The notes below the pieces were generated by a model. It saw only the letters and a program-made list of their open reading frames with translations, had not been told where the DNA came from and did no database searches. A program made the position numbers and the translations under genes. Of a DNA stretch of 64,000 nucleotides, positions 52,504 through 60,929 are shown piece by piece. Each line of letters starts with the position of its first letter. The stretch's first letter is position 1. The stretch is from the NCBI GenBank assembly GCA_028279875.1, contig JANQMU010000042.1, positions 1 through 64,000 of the forward strand, read 5' to 3'. The DNA comes from Rhizobiaceae bacterium. Lineage in GTDB: Bacteria; Pseudomonadota; Alphaproteobacteria; Rhizobiales; Rhizobiaceae.

Positions 52504-54471
52504 TCAATGTTCCACATCCGGCAGTCGTTCCAACCCCAGAGACCGGATGACGCTGGCAGGATAGGCGGGATCATCGCGAATCCTGGACATGGAAAAATCC
52601 GGCTCCAGGCGGCGTAGTTTTGTCAATGTGTCAAACGCCCCCTCGCGGTCTCCATTGTGCAGTTGCAGGGCGTATAAATGGCGCAGCGGCGGACGAGAGT
52701 TCGGTGCAAGAATGGCGGCACGTTTGGCAGCGTTGATGGCCTCGGCGAACCTCCCGACGCTCATGGCTGCAAGGCAATATCTCAGGTTTGAAAATGGTTG
52801 CAGGGAGGTGTTTTGAAGCTGCGTTTTGGCACGTCTGGCGGACAGAAATGCCTCTTTGGCCCGGCCGCGTCGCAATTCGAGTGCCCCTAGACTCGCGTGG
52901 GCGTAGCCGGTGCCGGCATCCATTTCCAATGCGATTTTCGCATAGGACAAAGCGGTCTGAGCATCTTCAAACACCAGATCATGTACATCGGCAAGGAACG
53001 CCATGACGATCGCGCTTTCAGCGCCTGAGGATAATGCCTCGCTCGATAAGAATTTGGCCTCCTCTTTGGTTTCTTCAATCTCGGACCCTGTCTGTTCTAC
53101 CGCGAGGTAAGCTTTTGCCAGAGCTCTCAGAGCCGGCCGGGATGCATGCGGATCGATCTCATGGGCATGCGCCAACAATTTGTCCGCTTGTCTGACGAGC
53201 GCCGCGTCGAAACTGAAAACTTTCTGCAGCGCTTCAGCGGCCATGGCGTTGGCAATTGCAGCCTCCCCGGCCAAGTCAGTGCAAGCTGCAACCGCCTCGG
53301 TTGCCTCCAGTGCCAGCGAAGCCCCGGCATCTATGGCGGCCAGTTCATCGGCAGCGTCAAAGGAGAGTCTTCGCGACCAGAAAAACCGTCCGGATGGCTC
53401 GTGGGTCAAGCGAGCGAGGACCATCATTTTGTCGTCGTTTTCGGTAACGTAGATGACGCACCGAGTTCCCGGCGCGACAACAGAGCATACCGGCCGTCCG
53501 TAATGTTCCAAAACGCTTATGCGTGCATGACCAACGGCGGTGCGGCTCAACTGCGCCTTGATAGACTCGGCAACGAAAGCTTCTAGCCCTTCTGTAGAGG
53601 AAACAGATTCAGCCCATAAAATCGGGGGCATATTCTCAACTGTATCGTCCGCGGCCGCGTTGGCATTGGTTTCAAGAATTTGACGCGAGACTGAAGTGGA
53701 TTGCGGCGAGGCAGCGCTTTCAAACTGACCGCTCTTTATCTTGGAGATAAGTGCCTGGGTTGCCTCGTCGGGCTCCATGTCGTGTTCTTCGTCCAACAGG
53801 TCCCACAGCAGTTTGTATTGACTTAAAGCTGCAGCGATGTTGCCAACAGAGGCGTAATGAGAGATGAGCTGGCGGTGAGCAAGTTCATGGGCAGGGTCCA
53901 CGTGAAGTAACGCTTCCGCGGTTTCTTTGACTTTACTGGTCGGGGCGGTCGCAAGTCGGCGTCCCAGCTCTTCGATGATCCTGTTATGCCAATTGACGCG
54001 CACGCCCTGCAGCCACGTGGTGAAGGACTGGTCCAGCGATTCGAACCCATAAAGCATATCTTTTGGATCGCCTCTGGCTTCAGCCAAAGGAACTGGAAGG
54101 TCGCCTGCTTCGAGCTGGGACATCATGTCGAAGAGATCAACGTCGATGCGGTCTGCTTGCAATAGAACATCTCTGCGATCGGTCTGAAAACCTTCAAATC
54201 CGATGTCGCGGAACATGGCGCGCAACTGTTTCAGCGTCTGCCTCAGCGAAGCACGTGCACGTTCTTCATCTCTTTCACTCCAGAGCAGCCCGGCGAGACG
54301 TTCCCGACTTTCGAATTTGCTGCGAGTTAGAACCAGATATGAAATCAAGGCACACGCCTTCTGGTTGACAAGGTGAACCTTGTTTCCTTCGGAGTCCTGC
54401 AGGTTGAATCCGCCAAGAACAGAGAGGCGTATTCTTGGTTCTGTGAAATTCCCCTCGACTGAATTTGGCAT
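52504..54471 (-). CDS. SARP/BTAD-type transcriptional regulator with C-terminal TPR region
   Basis: The 655-residue protein begins with a winged-helix DNA-binding domain of OmpR/SARP type (RIRLSVLGGFNLQDSEGNKV to about residue 110), followed by a bacterial transcriptional activation domain (about residues 120-250, with ALLHVDPAHELAHRQLISHY). The middle is poorly defined (SVLEHYGRPVCSVV; adenylate-cyclase-like regulators of rhizobia have a similar plan), and the C-terminal third has TPR-like repeats (SYAKIALEMDAGTGYAHASL). Cytoplasmic. It is convergent with the protease gene (51 nt between stops) and is the only regulator in the island, so it is a natural candidate to control it. GGGGTG precedes the ATG. 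Confidence 0.87.
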   Translation of the reverse strand: MPNSVEGNFTEPRIRLSVLGGFNLQDSEGNKVHLVNQKACALISYLVLTRSKFESRERLAGLLWSERDEERARASLRQTLKQLRAMFRDIGFEGFQTDRRDVLLQADRIDVDLFDMMSQLEAGDLPVPLAEARGDPKDMLYGFESLDQSFTTWLQGVRVNWHNRIIEELGRRLATAPTSKVKETAEALLHVDPAHELAHRQLISHYASVGNIAAALSQYKLLWDLLDEEHDMEPDEATQALISKIKSGQFESAASPQSTSVSRQILETNANAAADDTVENMPPILWAESVSSTEGLEAFVAESIKAQLSRTAVGHARISVLEHYGRPVCSVVAPGTRCVIYVTENDDKMMVLARLTHEPSGRFFWSRRLSFDAADELAAIDAGASLALEATEAVAACTDLAGEAAIANAMAAEALQKVFSFDAALVRQADKLLAHAHEIDPHASRPALRALAKAYLAVEQTGSEIEETKEEAKFLSSEALSSGAESAIVMAFLADVHDLVFEDAQTALSYAKIALEMDAGTGYAHASLGALELRRGRAKEAFLSARRAKTQLQNTSLQPFSNLRYCLAAMSVGRFAEAINAAKRAAILAPNSRPPLRHLYALQLHNGDREGAFDTLTKLRRLEPDFSMSRIRDDPAYPASVIRSLGLERLPDVEH

Positions 54472-55441
54472 TGTTCACCCCGACCAATCCCGAAGCCGAG
54501 ACTGTCACCCCAAACTAACTTCGTCGTTCATTATGGACATGTTTTTGCGCTGTTATCAATTTTGTACGGTATCGCCAATACGTATCTAGGTTGAGATTGA
54601 TACACTCGATTCCGCCTCAAGATGAGAAATGCGGCAATTGATCACCATTCATTCGAGCGTTCGATCAAAACGCTGCATGTGCTTCCATCCCATTAAAATC
54701 ATCCCTCCGACAAGGCCAGTAAAGCACAGCACTCGGATGGTGGCAGAACAATGCAAGTCGGCGCAAATTATGACGGTACTGCAGCAGGTTGAGGAGCTTT
54801 TCGGATAGAGCTTTGTCCCGATGAATGCGCTCTACAGGCTTGTCCTTGCCGATCCGGCCTTTTTCGGCGAAGCCGGTGTCGCCATAGATTGAGGAGCACA
54901 CAAACCGAATGACGCAAACCGGAAATCGTTGCTGTGGATGACGTTTGAGGAGTTGATGGCGATCCGGAAACGGAAAAGACGATTCCCGTGAAAGCTGCGT
55001 ATGTAAGCTTTTAAGCGGTACTTGCCAGTTCGCGAGCGTAGTGTATCCACGCTATTGTCGCCGGGGTGCTGGCACGCTGCTCCTTCTTCAACACTGATCA
55101 CGCTGGGAGCGTCCGGAATTCGATTGTGAGGACAATCAGGAACTGAGTCGGTGCCAGTGATGCTCTATTTTCGTGACCGAATCGTGTGCGTCTTGGGAAG
55201 ACGGAAGTTGCTCAGTGTTCAATTCCAGGTTTTGGGGCAAACCGCTGAACGACGTGGTCCCACCTCGATCAATGTCCGCTCTTTTTTCCGCGATGGTTAA
55301 ATCAGCTTCTGGAACGGCCCATAAGAGCCAGCGAAATACCGTTCGGTGCCGCGGAATTTCAGCCAAGTCCAAGTACCTTGTTTGCTTGGCCGGTTTCACG
55401 TCCACAGCACCGATGTCCGGTTTGCGGCCTTTGTCCGATTG
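54472..55441. other. 970-bp AT-rich region without a supported gene
   Basis: Between the regulator start and the LysM-CHAP gene. Open frames of 70-110 codons exist on both strands (for example 54665-54901 minus, 55173-55496 plus) but overlap one another, lack ribosome binding sites and match no family that I recognise. The right part of 54472-54600 probably contains the regulator promoter. The rest may be a decayed gene or mobile element remnant, or it may hold an RNA; no terminal repeats are visible. Confidence 0.4.
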
Positions 55442-56059
55442 CTATGATGCTGGCCAGCGATATCCAAGCAGGCGGCTATCTGAATATGATGAGTAATTGA
55501 CGGCGTTTTTCTGATTTCCGCCGAGCACCAGGATATGATTGCCCTGAAGGCTATCGAAAAAGCCCACATGGCCTGTCCAGGAATGGGGCGGTCTTGAGAA
55601 AATGACGATGCACCCCTTTCTGGGATGCGAGATCTTTTCACCCCACTGCAGCCAGGATCGGGCGGCGGCACTGTCGGTGCCCTGCCTGCCGGATTTTTCG
55701 ATGCACCAGTTGACAAAAGATGAACACCAAGGCGTCTCATCATCGGTCGCTTTCAAGGACGTTGAGTCGTGGTACTCGATGATTTTCGGGTTGTGCTCAG
55801 AGCCTGCTATTTCGGTTTCGCCCAACTCATTCTGGGCGATCGAAAACCAGGGGCAATCACCGGCCGCGCCATTCCCAGGTGCATCAAGGGTCCCGTTTGA
55901 CCCGTTTTGCGAAGGAATGTTTATTGACTGTCCAACATGAATAATGTCGGGGTCGCTGATATGCGGGTTGATTGCCAGCAAGGCATTCAGTGACGTCCCA
56001 AATCTGGTGGAAATCCCGTGCATCGTATCGCCGGATCTGACTACGTAAATCTGAGGCAT
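55442..56059 (-). CDS. LysM-CHAP (TIGR02594-type) cell wall hydrolase
   Basis: The 205-residue protein has an N-terminal LysM domain (residues about 3-50, YVVRSGDTMHGISTRFGTSL), a short linker rich in Gly/Asn, and a C-terminal CHAP-like domain (about 70-205): NPKIIEYHDSTSLKATDDET, catalytic Cys in PWCSSFVNWCIE, and His in HVGFFDSLQGNHILVLGG. Such proteins cleave peptidoglycan peptides or amide bonds. No signal peptide is present, as in phage-type endolysins, so export would need another route. AGGGAGACAATC precedes the ATG. It is the last gene of the four-gene operon, 45 nt after the three-helix membrane protein. Confidence 0.88.
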   Translation of the reverse strand: MPQIYVVRSGDTMHGISTRFGTSLNALLAINPHISDPDIIHVGQSINIPSQNGSNGTLDAPGNGAAGDCPWFSIAQNELGETEIAGSEHNPKIIEYHDSTSLKATDDETPWCSSFVNWCIEKSGRQGTDSAAARSWLQWGEKISHPRKGCIVIFSRPPHSWTGHVGFFDSLQGNHILVLGGNQKNAVNYSSYSDSRLLGYRWPAS

Positions 56060-56104
56060 GATTGTCTCCCTGTTTCGATCGGTTCGAATGGTTTGAGAAC
56101 GTGG

Positions 56105-56524
56105 CTAGTTCGATATCGCCCTGGTCGTTCCAAGCGTCTGGCTTGTGCGGATAAATTTGTTTGCCAAACCCTCGAAGGCATCGACCCCTGCATATCCGGC
56201 AACCATCAAAGCAATGAGTGTCGCCTTGTCGACGAGTTCTTTATTTTCCGGGTTGGCGGGTGTGCCATTTGGCGTTTGGGCACCTGCCACGGAGAGCGTG
56301 CCGCTTTCGTCTGTAAGGTAAAACGCAGTTACCGCCCCAACGACGAAGCCGAGAAATATGCTGGTATAGAACCGGCTCGGGCTGAATCTTGCGGAGAAAG
56401 CCGCTCCGTCATCTCCAACGTCGTCTCGAAGTTTTTTGAAGCCGAGACCAGCACGTATTCCCTGGCCCAGCGCTCCCATGACACCACCCAGAAGAACCAA
56501 ACCTAACCAGTTGTAGCCATTCAT
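56105..56524 (-). CDS. Unknown three-helix membrane protein (139 aa), holin-like
   Basis: I do not recognise the family. The sequence has three hydrophobic segments: NWLGLVLLGGVMGALGQGIR, FYTSIFLGFVVGAVTAFYL and ATLIALMVAGYAGVDAFEGL, with a polar linker of about 35 residues between the last two. A small protein with two or three helices next to a cell wall hydrolase without signal peptide is the arrangement of holin-endolysin pairs, but no homology is claimed. GGGAGAAAAATC precedes the ATG. It starts 19 nt after the OMP-like gene and precedes the LysM-CHAP gene by 45 nt. Confidence 0.7.
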   Translation of the reverse strand: MNGYNWLGLVLLGGVMGALGQGIRAGLGFKKLRDDVGDDGAAFSARFSPSRFYTSIFLGFVVGAVTAFYLTDESGTLSVAGAQTPNGTPANPENKELVDKATLIALMVAGYAGVDAFEGLANKFIRTSQTLGTTRAISN

Positions 56525-56543
56525 GATTTTTCTCCCGTTGCGT

Positions 56544-57779
56544 TCAATTGTTCAAGAAATTCTGGGCCGCATTGCTCAGATCAAATTTGAGCTGAACCAG
56601 ACCAAAACTGTCATTCTGTGTGGTTGATCCGGTGCGTGTGCCGAGCGAACCTTCGAGCCAGATTCCATCGCGCAATTTGAATGCACCGTTGAGAGCGACC
56701 TGTAGGTAGTCATCCGTGAAGGAGGCTGAGGTGGCATCGCTGAAATGGTAGGATGCGGTTGCATCCAGCTTCCAGGCAAGTTCCTCAATCGCCAGGGAAA
56801 CCGCGGCATGATAGGAATTGCCGGTCAAGATTGTTCCGGCTCCGGTCGCAAACCGACGATCAAAGTCTGCCTGACTGAAAAGCATGATCGACTTGTTCAG
56901 GCCGAACGGCTGCTTGAAAGTCGTCCAGAATGATGTGCCGGCGTAACTGAGGTCATCCAGATTTCCGCTGGCACTGCTTGCGGCAACGCCGGCCCCGACC
57001 ATCCAGGAACGAGCTTGCAGAAAGCGTTGTTCCGCCGCCGTTAGGCAGTTTTTGTAGGCCTTGTCGTATTCCGGTGTCTTGAACTCGTTGAAGACCCTTT
57101 CTGAGACCTTCTTTAGCAGCGCTTCCTCATCAACGCCCGGGTTTTTCTCCTTCTCAGCATCGATCTGATTTTTGATCTCCAGGGTAGCGCTGTCCAGTGT
57201 TGGCTGGTCCGTTTCTTGCCATGCGTCGACTATACATTTGGCAGATTCAAGGTCCCTCGGATCCGAACCGTCCAGCAATTGTGTATGAAATCCGGCACCC
57301 AAGCGGGCACCGGTTGTTGCCTTTGCGTTTTCGCCCTTGACCGAGGCGAAACTGAGCTGCGTGCGGGCCAGGGCCCGCTTCATCGGGCCAAAACCGCCTG
57401 GTACAGGGTCTCCGCCCCAGTTTTTCCCAGCATATTGTTCGAGCGTGACCTCATTTCCAAACAGCCAGAAAGGCTGGAAGTTGATCGCCAGGCCGGGTTT
57501 CAAGGAACCATTTTCCACAAAGCCTGCATTGTCGATCACGAGTTCTTGAAGACTTCCGGGCTGAGACACCTTATTCGGTGAAGCGCCGATGACCACAAAG
57601 CCCGGAGATGTTGGGGTGTTCAAATCGAGTTGGAAGCTCTTTGCGTTTTGGGCGTTGTTGCTGAGAAGCGTGAAAGGATCTTCTTGCGCGAACGCCGGGG
57701 GGAGAAGCAACAGCAACGCCACGGCTGTGCTGCAGGTCTGAGTAATCATGTGACTTACCAATTTTCTGAACCAAAACAT
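56544..57779 (-). CDS. Exported outer membrane barrel-like protein (411 aa)
   Basis: An N-terminal signal (HMITQTCSTAVALLLLLPPA, cleavage near FAQ at about residue 32) leads into a protein whose C-terminal part has alternating hydrophobic/polar strands (SIMLFSQADFDRRFATGAG, NSYHAAVSLAIEELAWKLDA, SYHFSDATSASFTDDYLQVA, GSLGTRTGSTTQNDSFGLVQ) suggesting a beta-barrel. A charged helical insert (about residues 200-255, Glu/Lys-rich) lies in the middle. I do not recognise the family. The ATG overlaps the stop of the 127-residue gene by one base (TGATG), so the two are coupled. Confidence 0.8.
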   Translation of the reverse strand: MFWFRKLVSHMITQTCSTAVALLLLLPPAFAQEDPFTLLSNNAQNAKSFQLDLNTPTSPGFVVIGASPNKVSQPGSLQELVIDNAGFVENGSLKPGLAINFQPFWLFGNEVTLEQYAGKNWGGDPVPGGFGPMKRALARTQLSFASVKGENAKATTGARLGAGFHTQLLDGSDPRDLESAKCIVDAWQETDQPTLDSATLEIKNQIDAEKEKNPGVDEEALLKKVSERVFNEFKTPEYDKAYKNCLTAAEQRFLQARSWMVGAGVAASSASGNLDDLSYAGTSFWTTFKQPFGLNKSIMLFSQADFDRRFATGAGTILTGNSYHAAVSLAIEELAWKLDATASYHFSDATSASFTDDYLQVALNGAFKLRDGIWLEGSLGTRTGSTTQNDSFGLVQLKFDLSNAAQNFLNN

Positions 57780-58162
57780 CAGACAAGATCAATCATTTCC
57801 ACTAATCGATAATGCCCGTTCGGAAACTTTGACGAGAGTTTGGTGACCCTTGGGTTCAAGGCGGCCGGTGGCAGGTTCCGCGAACCACCATTCACCGGCT
57901 GGGTAAGCGTTCGCTTCACCCGGTGACCGCTTGCGGGCGTTCCGGCAAGTGGCGGCACGGCGACAACCAAAAGATAGCTCGCACCTTTCTGTGCCGGGAC
58001 ATTCCAACTTATGACTCCGGCTGATGTTCTCGGCTGTGCCGGGATGATCTTGTTCTTGCCCGGCATTCCGCCGGCCAAACTGCCACCGGCGATGGTCAGG
58101 GCTTTCAGCGCTTTTGCCTCAATGGTGACAGTGTTGCTGTTGATCAGACGAAGTTTTGCCAT
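57779..58162 (-). CDS. Hypothetical protein (127 aa), first gene of the four-gene operon
   Basis: I do not recognise this protein. It has no signal peptide and no membrane helix; it is basic (many Lys/Arg) and Gly/Pro/Ala-rich, beginning MAKLRLINSNTVTIEAKALK and ending RLVEMIDLV. GGCAGGAA lies before the ATG. Its stop overlaps the OMP-like gene start (TGATG). Position suggests a leader or structural role for the following genes, but nothing in the sequence decides it. Confidence 0.7.
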   Translation of the reverse strand: MAKLRLINSNTVTIEAKALKALTIAGGSLAGGMPGKNKIIPAQPRTSAGVISWNVPAQKGASYLLVVAVPPLAGTPASGHRVKRTLTQPVNGGSRNLPPAALNPRVTKLSSKFPNGHYRLVEMIDLV

Positions 58163-58703
58163 TGTGTTCCTGCCTTTACAGATTCGTAGTGATCGGTTTC
58201 GGGGACCTGACGCGGATTGGATCGCGAACTGCTAAACACCCTCACCACAGGCAAATATTGCCAAACCAAGTGTGTGTTCGGGTCGGTTTCCATATGGTTT
58301 TCAGTGAAGCGTCATCCGCCTCCCTTTTCGATGTGGGACGGCTTGACGCTAAATCCGCCGGCGTAAACCGAGCGTGAGAACCGCGTGAATCTTCAGTGTT
58401 TTGTTCGGCAGTATCCTGAAGTGGCTGCGGCGATTTCAGGCGGGAAGATGGCTAGAACGAGTTGCCCAGACAACTGATTCATTTGACCCCTGCGACTTTG
58501 GTCCCCCGCGAGGCGGGTTGCTTTTGTGGTGCCACGCACAATAGGGGCAGGCCAATGACGTTCGGGTCCAAAAGCGCTCGGGTGAAGCCAAATCGGTCTA
58601 TCGTTGACCCTGGCTATCGTCCACTGGACGATTGCGCAAAATGGGTTCACATTTTTTTTGCTGTTTTCCAGCACCAAAAGGCTATGTGACCCTGTTTCAC
58701 GGC
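58163..58703. other. Intergenic region at the right edge of the accessory island
   Basis: About 540 bp. It should contain the promoter of the four-gene minus-strand operon (58170-58300) and the 3' end of the aminopeptidase P transcript. Open frames here (58393-58677 minus, 58462-58689 plus) overlap each other and are not supported. One hairpin followed by TTGCTTTT at 58505-58525 is described separately. Confidence 0.5.
58505..58525 (+). terminator. Orphan terminator-like hairpin
   Basis: CCCGC (58505-58509) pairs with GCGGG (58513-58517) around a GAG loop, followed by TTGCTTTT. No plus-strand gene precedes it within 6 kb, so it may end a small RNA or be a remnant of inserted DNA. Confidence 0.35.
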
Positions 58704-60548
58704 CTAACCACTCTCCACTTCAACCGGCTCCGTCGCAGCCGCAAGCCAGGCTTTCGTTGCATCGTCGTCGAGAAGCGGCGTGATTTCGTCGCGGACGCGT
58801 GCATGATAGGCGTTCAGCCAGGCGAGTTCCCGGTCTGTCAGCATGGTCGGGACGATCAGGCGCCGGTCGATGGGGCAGAGGGTCAGGGTTTCGAAGCCGA
58901 GCATCGGCTTGTCGCCGCCGTCGATCGGCCGCGGCTCATGGACGAGCAGGAGGTTCTCGATGCGGATCCCGAATGCGCCCTCGCGATAATAGCCGGGTTC
59001 GTTGGACAGGATCATGCCGGGTTTGAGTTCCTGGAGACCACGACGCGAGATGGATTGCGGTCCCTCATGGACCGACAGGTAGGCGCCGACACCGTGGCCG
59101 GTGCCGTGGGCGTAGTCGGCGCCGGCATTCCACAGCGCGGCCCGGGCGATGGCGTCGATGTCCACACCGCGCGTGCCTTCCGGGAAACGCTGCAGGGTGA
59201 TGGCGATCATGCCCTTGAGGACCAGGGTGAAAAAACGCTTTTCCTCCTCAGCGACCTCGCCGACCGGCACCGTGCGGGTGATGTCGGTGGTGCCGTCCTG
59301 GTACTGGCCGCCGGAATCGACCAGATAGAGATCGCCGGGCTGCAGAGTGCGATTGGTCTCTTCATTGACCCGGTAATGGATGATGGCTCCATGCGGTCCC
59401 GATCCGGAGATCGTCTCGAAGGAAATATCCCTGAGCGGCATTTGCAGCCGTTCGCCCGTGTGCCGGCGGCTGGCCTCAAGGGTTTTGACCGCCTCGATTT
59501 CATCGGCGGTTCCGGGGCGTCGGGCGTCCAGCCAGGTGAGAAAGGCGGCCATCGCCGCACCGTCGCGGCGATGGGCGGCGCGGCTTCCGTCCTGCTCGAC
59601 GGCGTTCTTCTGCGCCCGTGGCAGGCGCGCCGGATCCGGCTTTTCAATGAGCCGTCCGCCATGGTCGGTGATGAGGTCGCCGATACGTGCTGCCGTCAGC
59701 GCCGGGTCGACCAGGATCGCGGCTTTCTCGTCGCCGAGGGCGGCCAGCGCGTCGGTCAGCCGGTCCGGGTCCTCTACGTCCGCCAGCGGGGCCAGATGGG
59801 CCTTTGTCTCGCGATCGAGCTTTCGCGGATCAATAAAGAGCCGGTCCTGGCCGTCGGCGGACACAATCGCGGTGCAGAGCGGGTGTGGCGTGTGCGGAAC
59901 ATCGCTGCCGCGGATATTGAAGGCCCAGGCCACGGAGGAGGGGTCCGTCAAAATGCCGGCCTGTGCCTCGCCGTCGCGGATGGCGTCCTTTATCAGGGCG
60001 ATTTTCTCGGCGGCCGGCTGGCCGGCATACTGCTCCGGCTGGACGGAGACCGCACCGGCCGGCTCGGCGGGCCTGTCGTGCCAGATGGCATCGACCGGGT
60101 TGGTGCCCAGGCGGATGATGGCCGCCCCGGCATCCCCGGCGGCCTTTTCCAGCCCGCGGACATCGGCGATGGTGTGGAGCCAGGGATCGATGCCGATTCG
60201 CCAGCCTTTTTTGGCATTCTTGCGCAGCCATGCGGCCGGCGGTGTCTTGATCAGGTCCTGCGGCGTGAAAATCTCGGGATCGACCTGCTGGCGAAGCTGG
60301 GTGGTATAGCGCCCGTCGACAAAGACATGGGCCGCGTCCCGCAGGATCAGGGCGATGCCGGCCGAGCCGGTGAAGCCGGTCAGCCAGGCAAGCCGCGCGT
60401 CACTCTCGGGCACATATTCGCCCTGATAGCGATCGGCCCTCGGGACAAACAGGCCGTCTATGCCGAGTGCATCGAACTGATCGCGCAGCGCTTCGGTTCG
60501 TTCCCTGCCGGTTTCCGCCGAGGCGGTGACGTCGAAATCCTGGAACAT
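58704..60548 (-). CDS. Aminopeptidase P family protein (Xaa-Pro aminopeptidase, M24B)
   Basis: The 614-residue cytosolic enzyme has two creatinase-like N-terminal domains (LFVPRADRYQGEYVPESDAR, FVDGRYTTQLRQQVDPEIFT) and a C-terminal pita-bread metallopeptidase domain. Metal ligands are visible in LYLVDSGGQYQDGTTDITRT (Asp pair), AHGTGHGVGAYLSVHEGP (His) and LSNEPGYYREGAFGIRIENL (Glu residues). It removes N-terminal residues before proline. ATG at 60548 is preceded by GAGGGCAC; the frame is open to 60587 without support. It is longer than E. coli PepP but normal for the 600-residue class. Confidence 0.95.
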   Translation of the reverse strand: MFQDFDVTASAETGRERTEALRDQFDALGIDGLFVPRADRYQGEYVPESDARLAWLTGFTGSAGIALILRDAAHVFVDGRYTTQLRQQVDPEIFTPQDLIKTPPAAWLRKNAKKGWRIGIDPWLHTIADVRGLEKAAGDAGAAIIRLGTNPVDAIWHDRPAEPAGAVSVQPEQYAGQPAAEKIALIKDAIRDGEAQAGILTDPSSVAWAFNIRGSDVPHTPHPLCTAIVSADGQDRLFIDPRKLDRETKAHLAPLADVEDPDRLTDALAALGDEKAAILVDPALTAARIGDLITDHGGRLIEKPDPARLPRAQKNAVEQDGSRAAHRRDGAAMAAFLTWLDARRPGTADEIEAVKTLEASRRHTGERLQMPLRDISFETISGSGPHGAIIHYRVNEETNRTLQPGDLYLVDSGGQYQDGTTDITRTVPVGEVAEEEKRFFTLVLKGMIAITLQRFPEGTRGVDIDAIARAALWNAGADYAHGTGHGVGAYLSVHEGPQSISRRGLQELKPGMILSNEPGYYREGAFGIRIENLLLVHEPRPIDGGDKPMLGFETLTLCPIDRRLIVPTMLTDRELAWLNAYHARVRDEITPLLDDDATKAWLAAATEPVEVESG

Positions 60549-60725
60549 TGTCGTGCCCTCTGTGGCCGCTCCCGGGCGGCCTTCCAACGGTCCGGCCCGT
60601 TTGTTCGCATATGCAGCAAACGCAGGGCTCCCATGCGCCGGACCCCCTAACAGGAGGTGCAGGCGCCGTTTATATATTGTGCCGGAAGCCGTTGAAAAAG
60701 ATGATTTTTCAGAAGGAAGAGAGAT

Positions 60726-60902
60726 ATGTCCAGGTCATTTATCCGTAATGCGTTCGACCGCGTCGCCGCCGCGCGCGAAAAGCAGGCCCGCCGCTATGTC
60801 GACAACTATCTGCTGACGCTTGATGACGAGACGCTGAAGGCGCTGGGCCATAGCCGTGCGGAACTGAGGAAGAGCGGACGCGGCGCGCCCCTGCCGTTCT
60901 GA
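60726..60902 (+). CDS. DUF1127-like small protein (58 aa)
   Basis: The 58-residue product reads MSRSFIRNAFDRVAAAREKQ, continues YVDNYLLTLDDETLKALGHS and ends with Pro-Leu-Pro-Phe. The LDDETLKALGHSRAEL block matches the DUF1127 motif of small Arg-rich proteins of alphaproteobacteria, some of which affect RNA turnover or phosphate metabolism. AGGAAGAGAG before the ATG is a good ribosome binding site. A strong terminator follows 32 nt after the stop. Divergent from aminopeptidase P. Confidence 0.75.
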   Translation: MSRSFIRNAFDRVAAAREKQARRYVDNYLLTLDDETLKALGHSRAELRKSGRGAPLPF

Positions 60903-60929
60903 CCGACAGCGTTTGCCGTTCCGGCAGCT

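Noticed and set aside
58393..58689. Overlapping open frames on both strands in the right flank of the island
   Set aside because: They overlap one another, have no ribosome binding sites and no recognised motifs.
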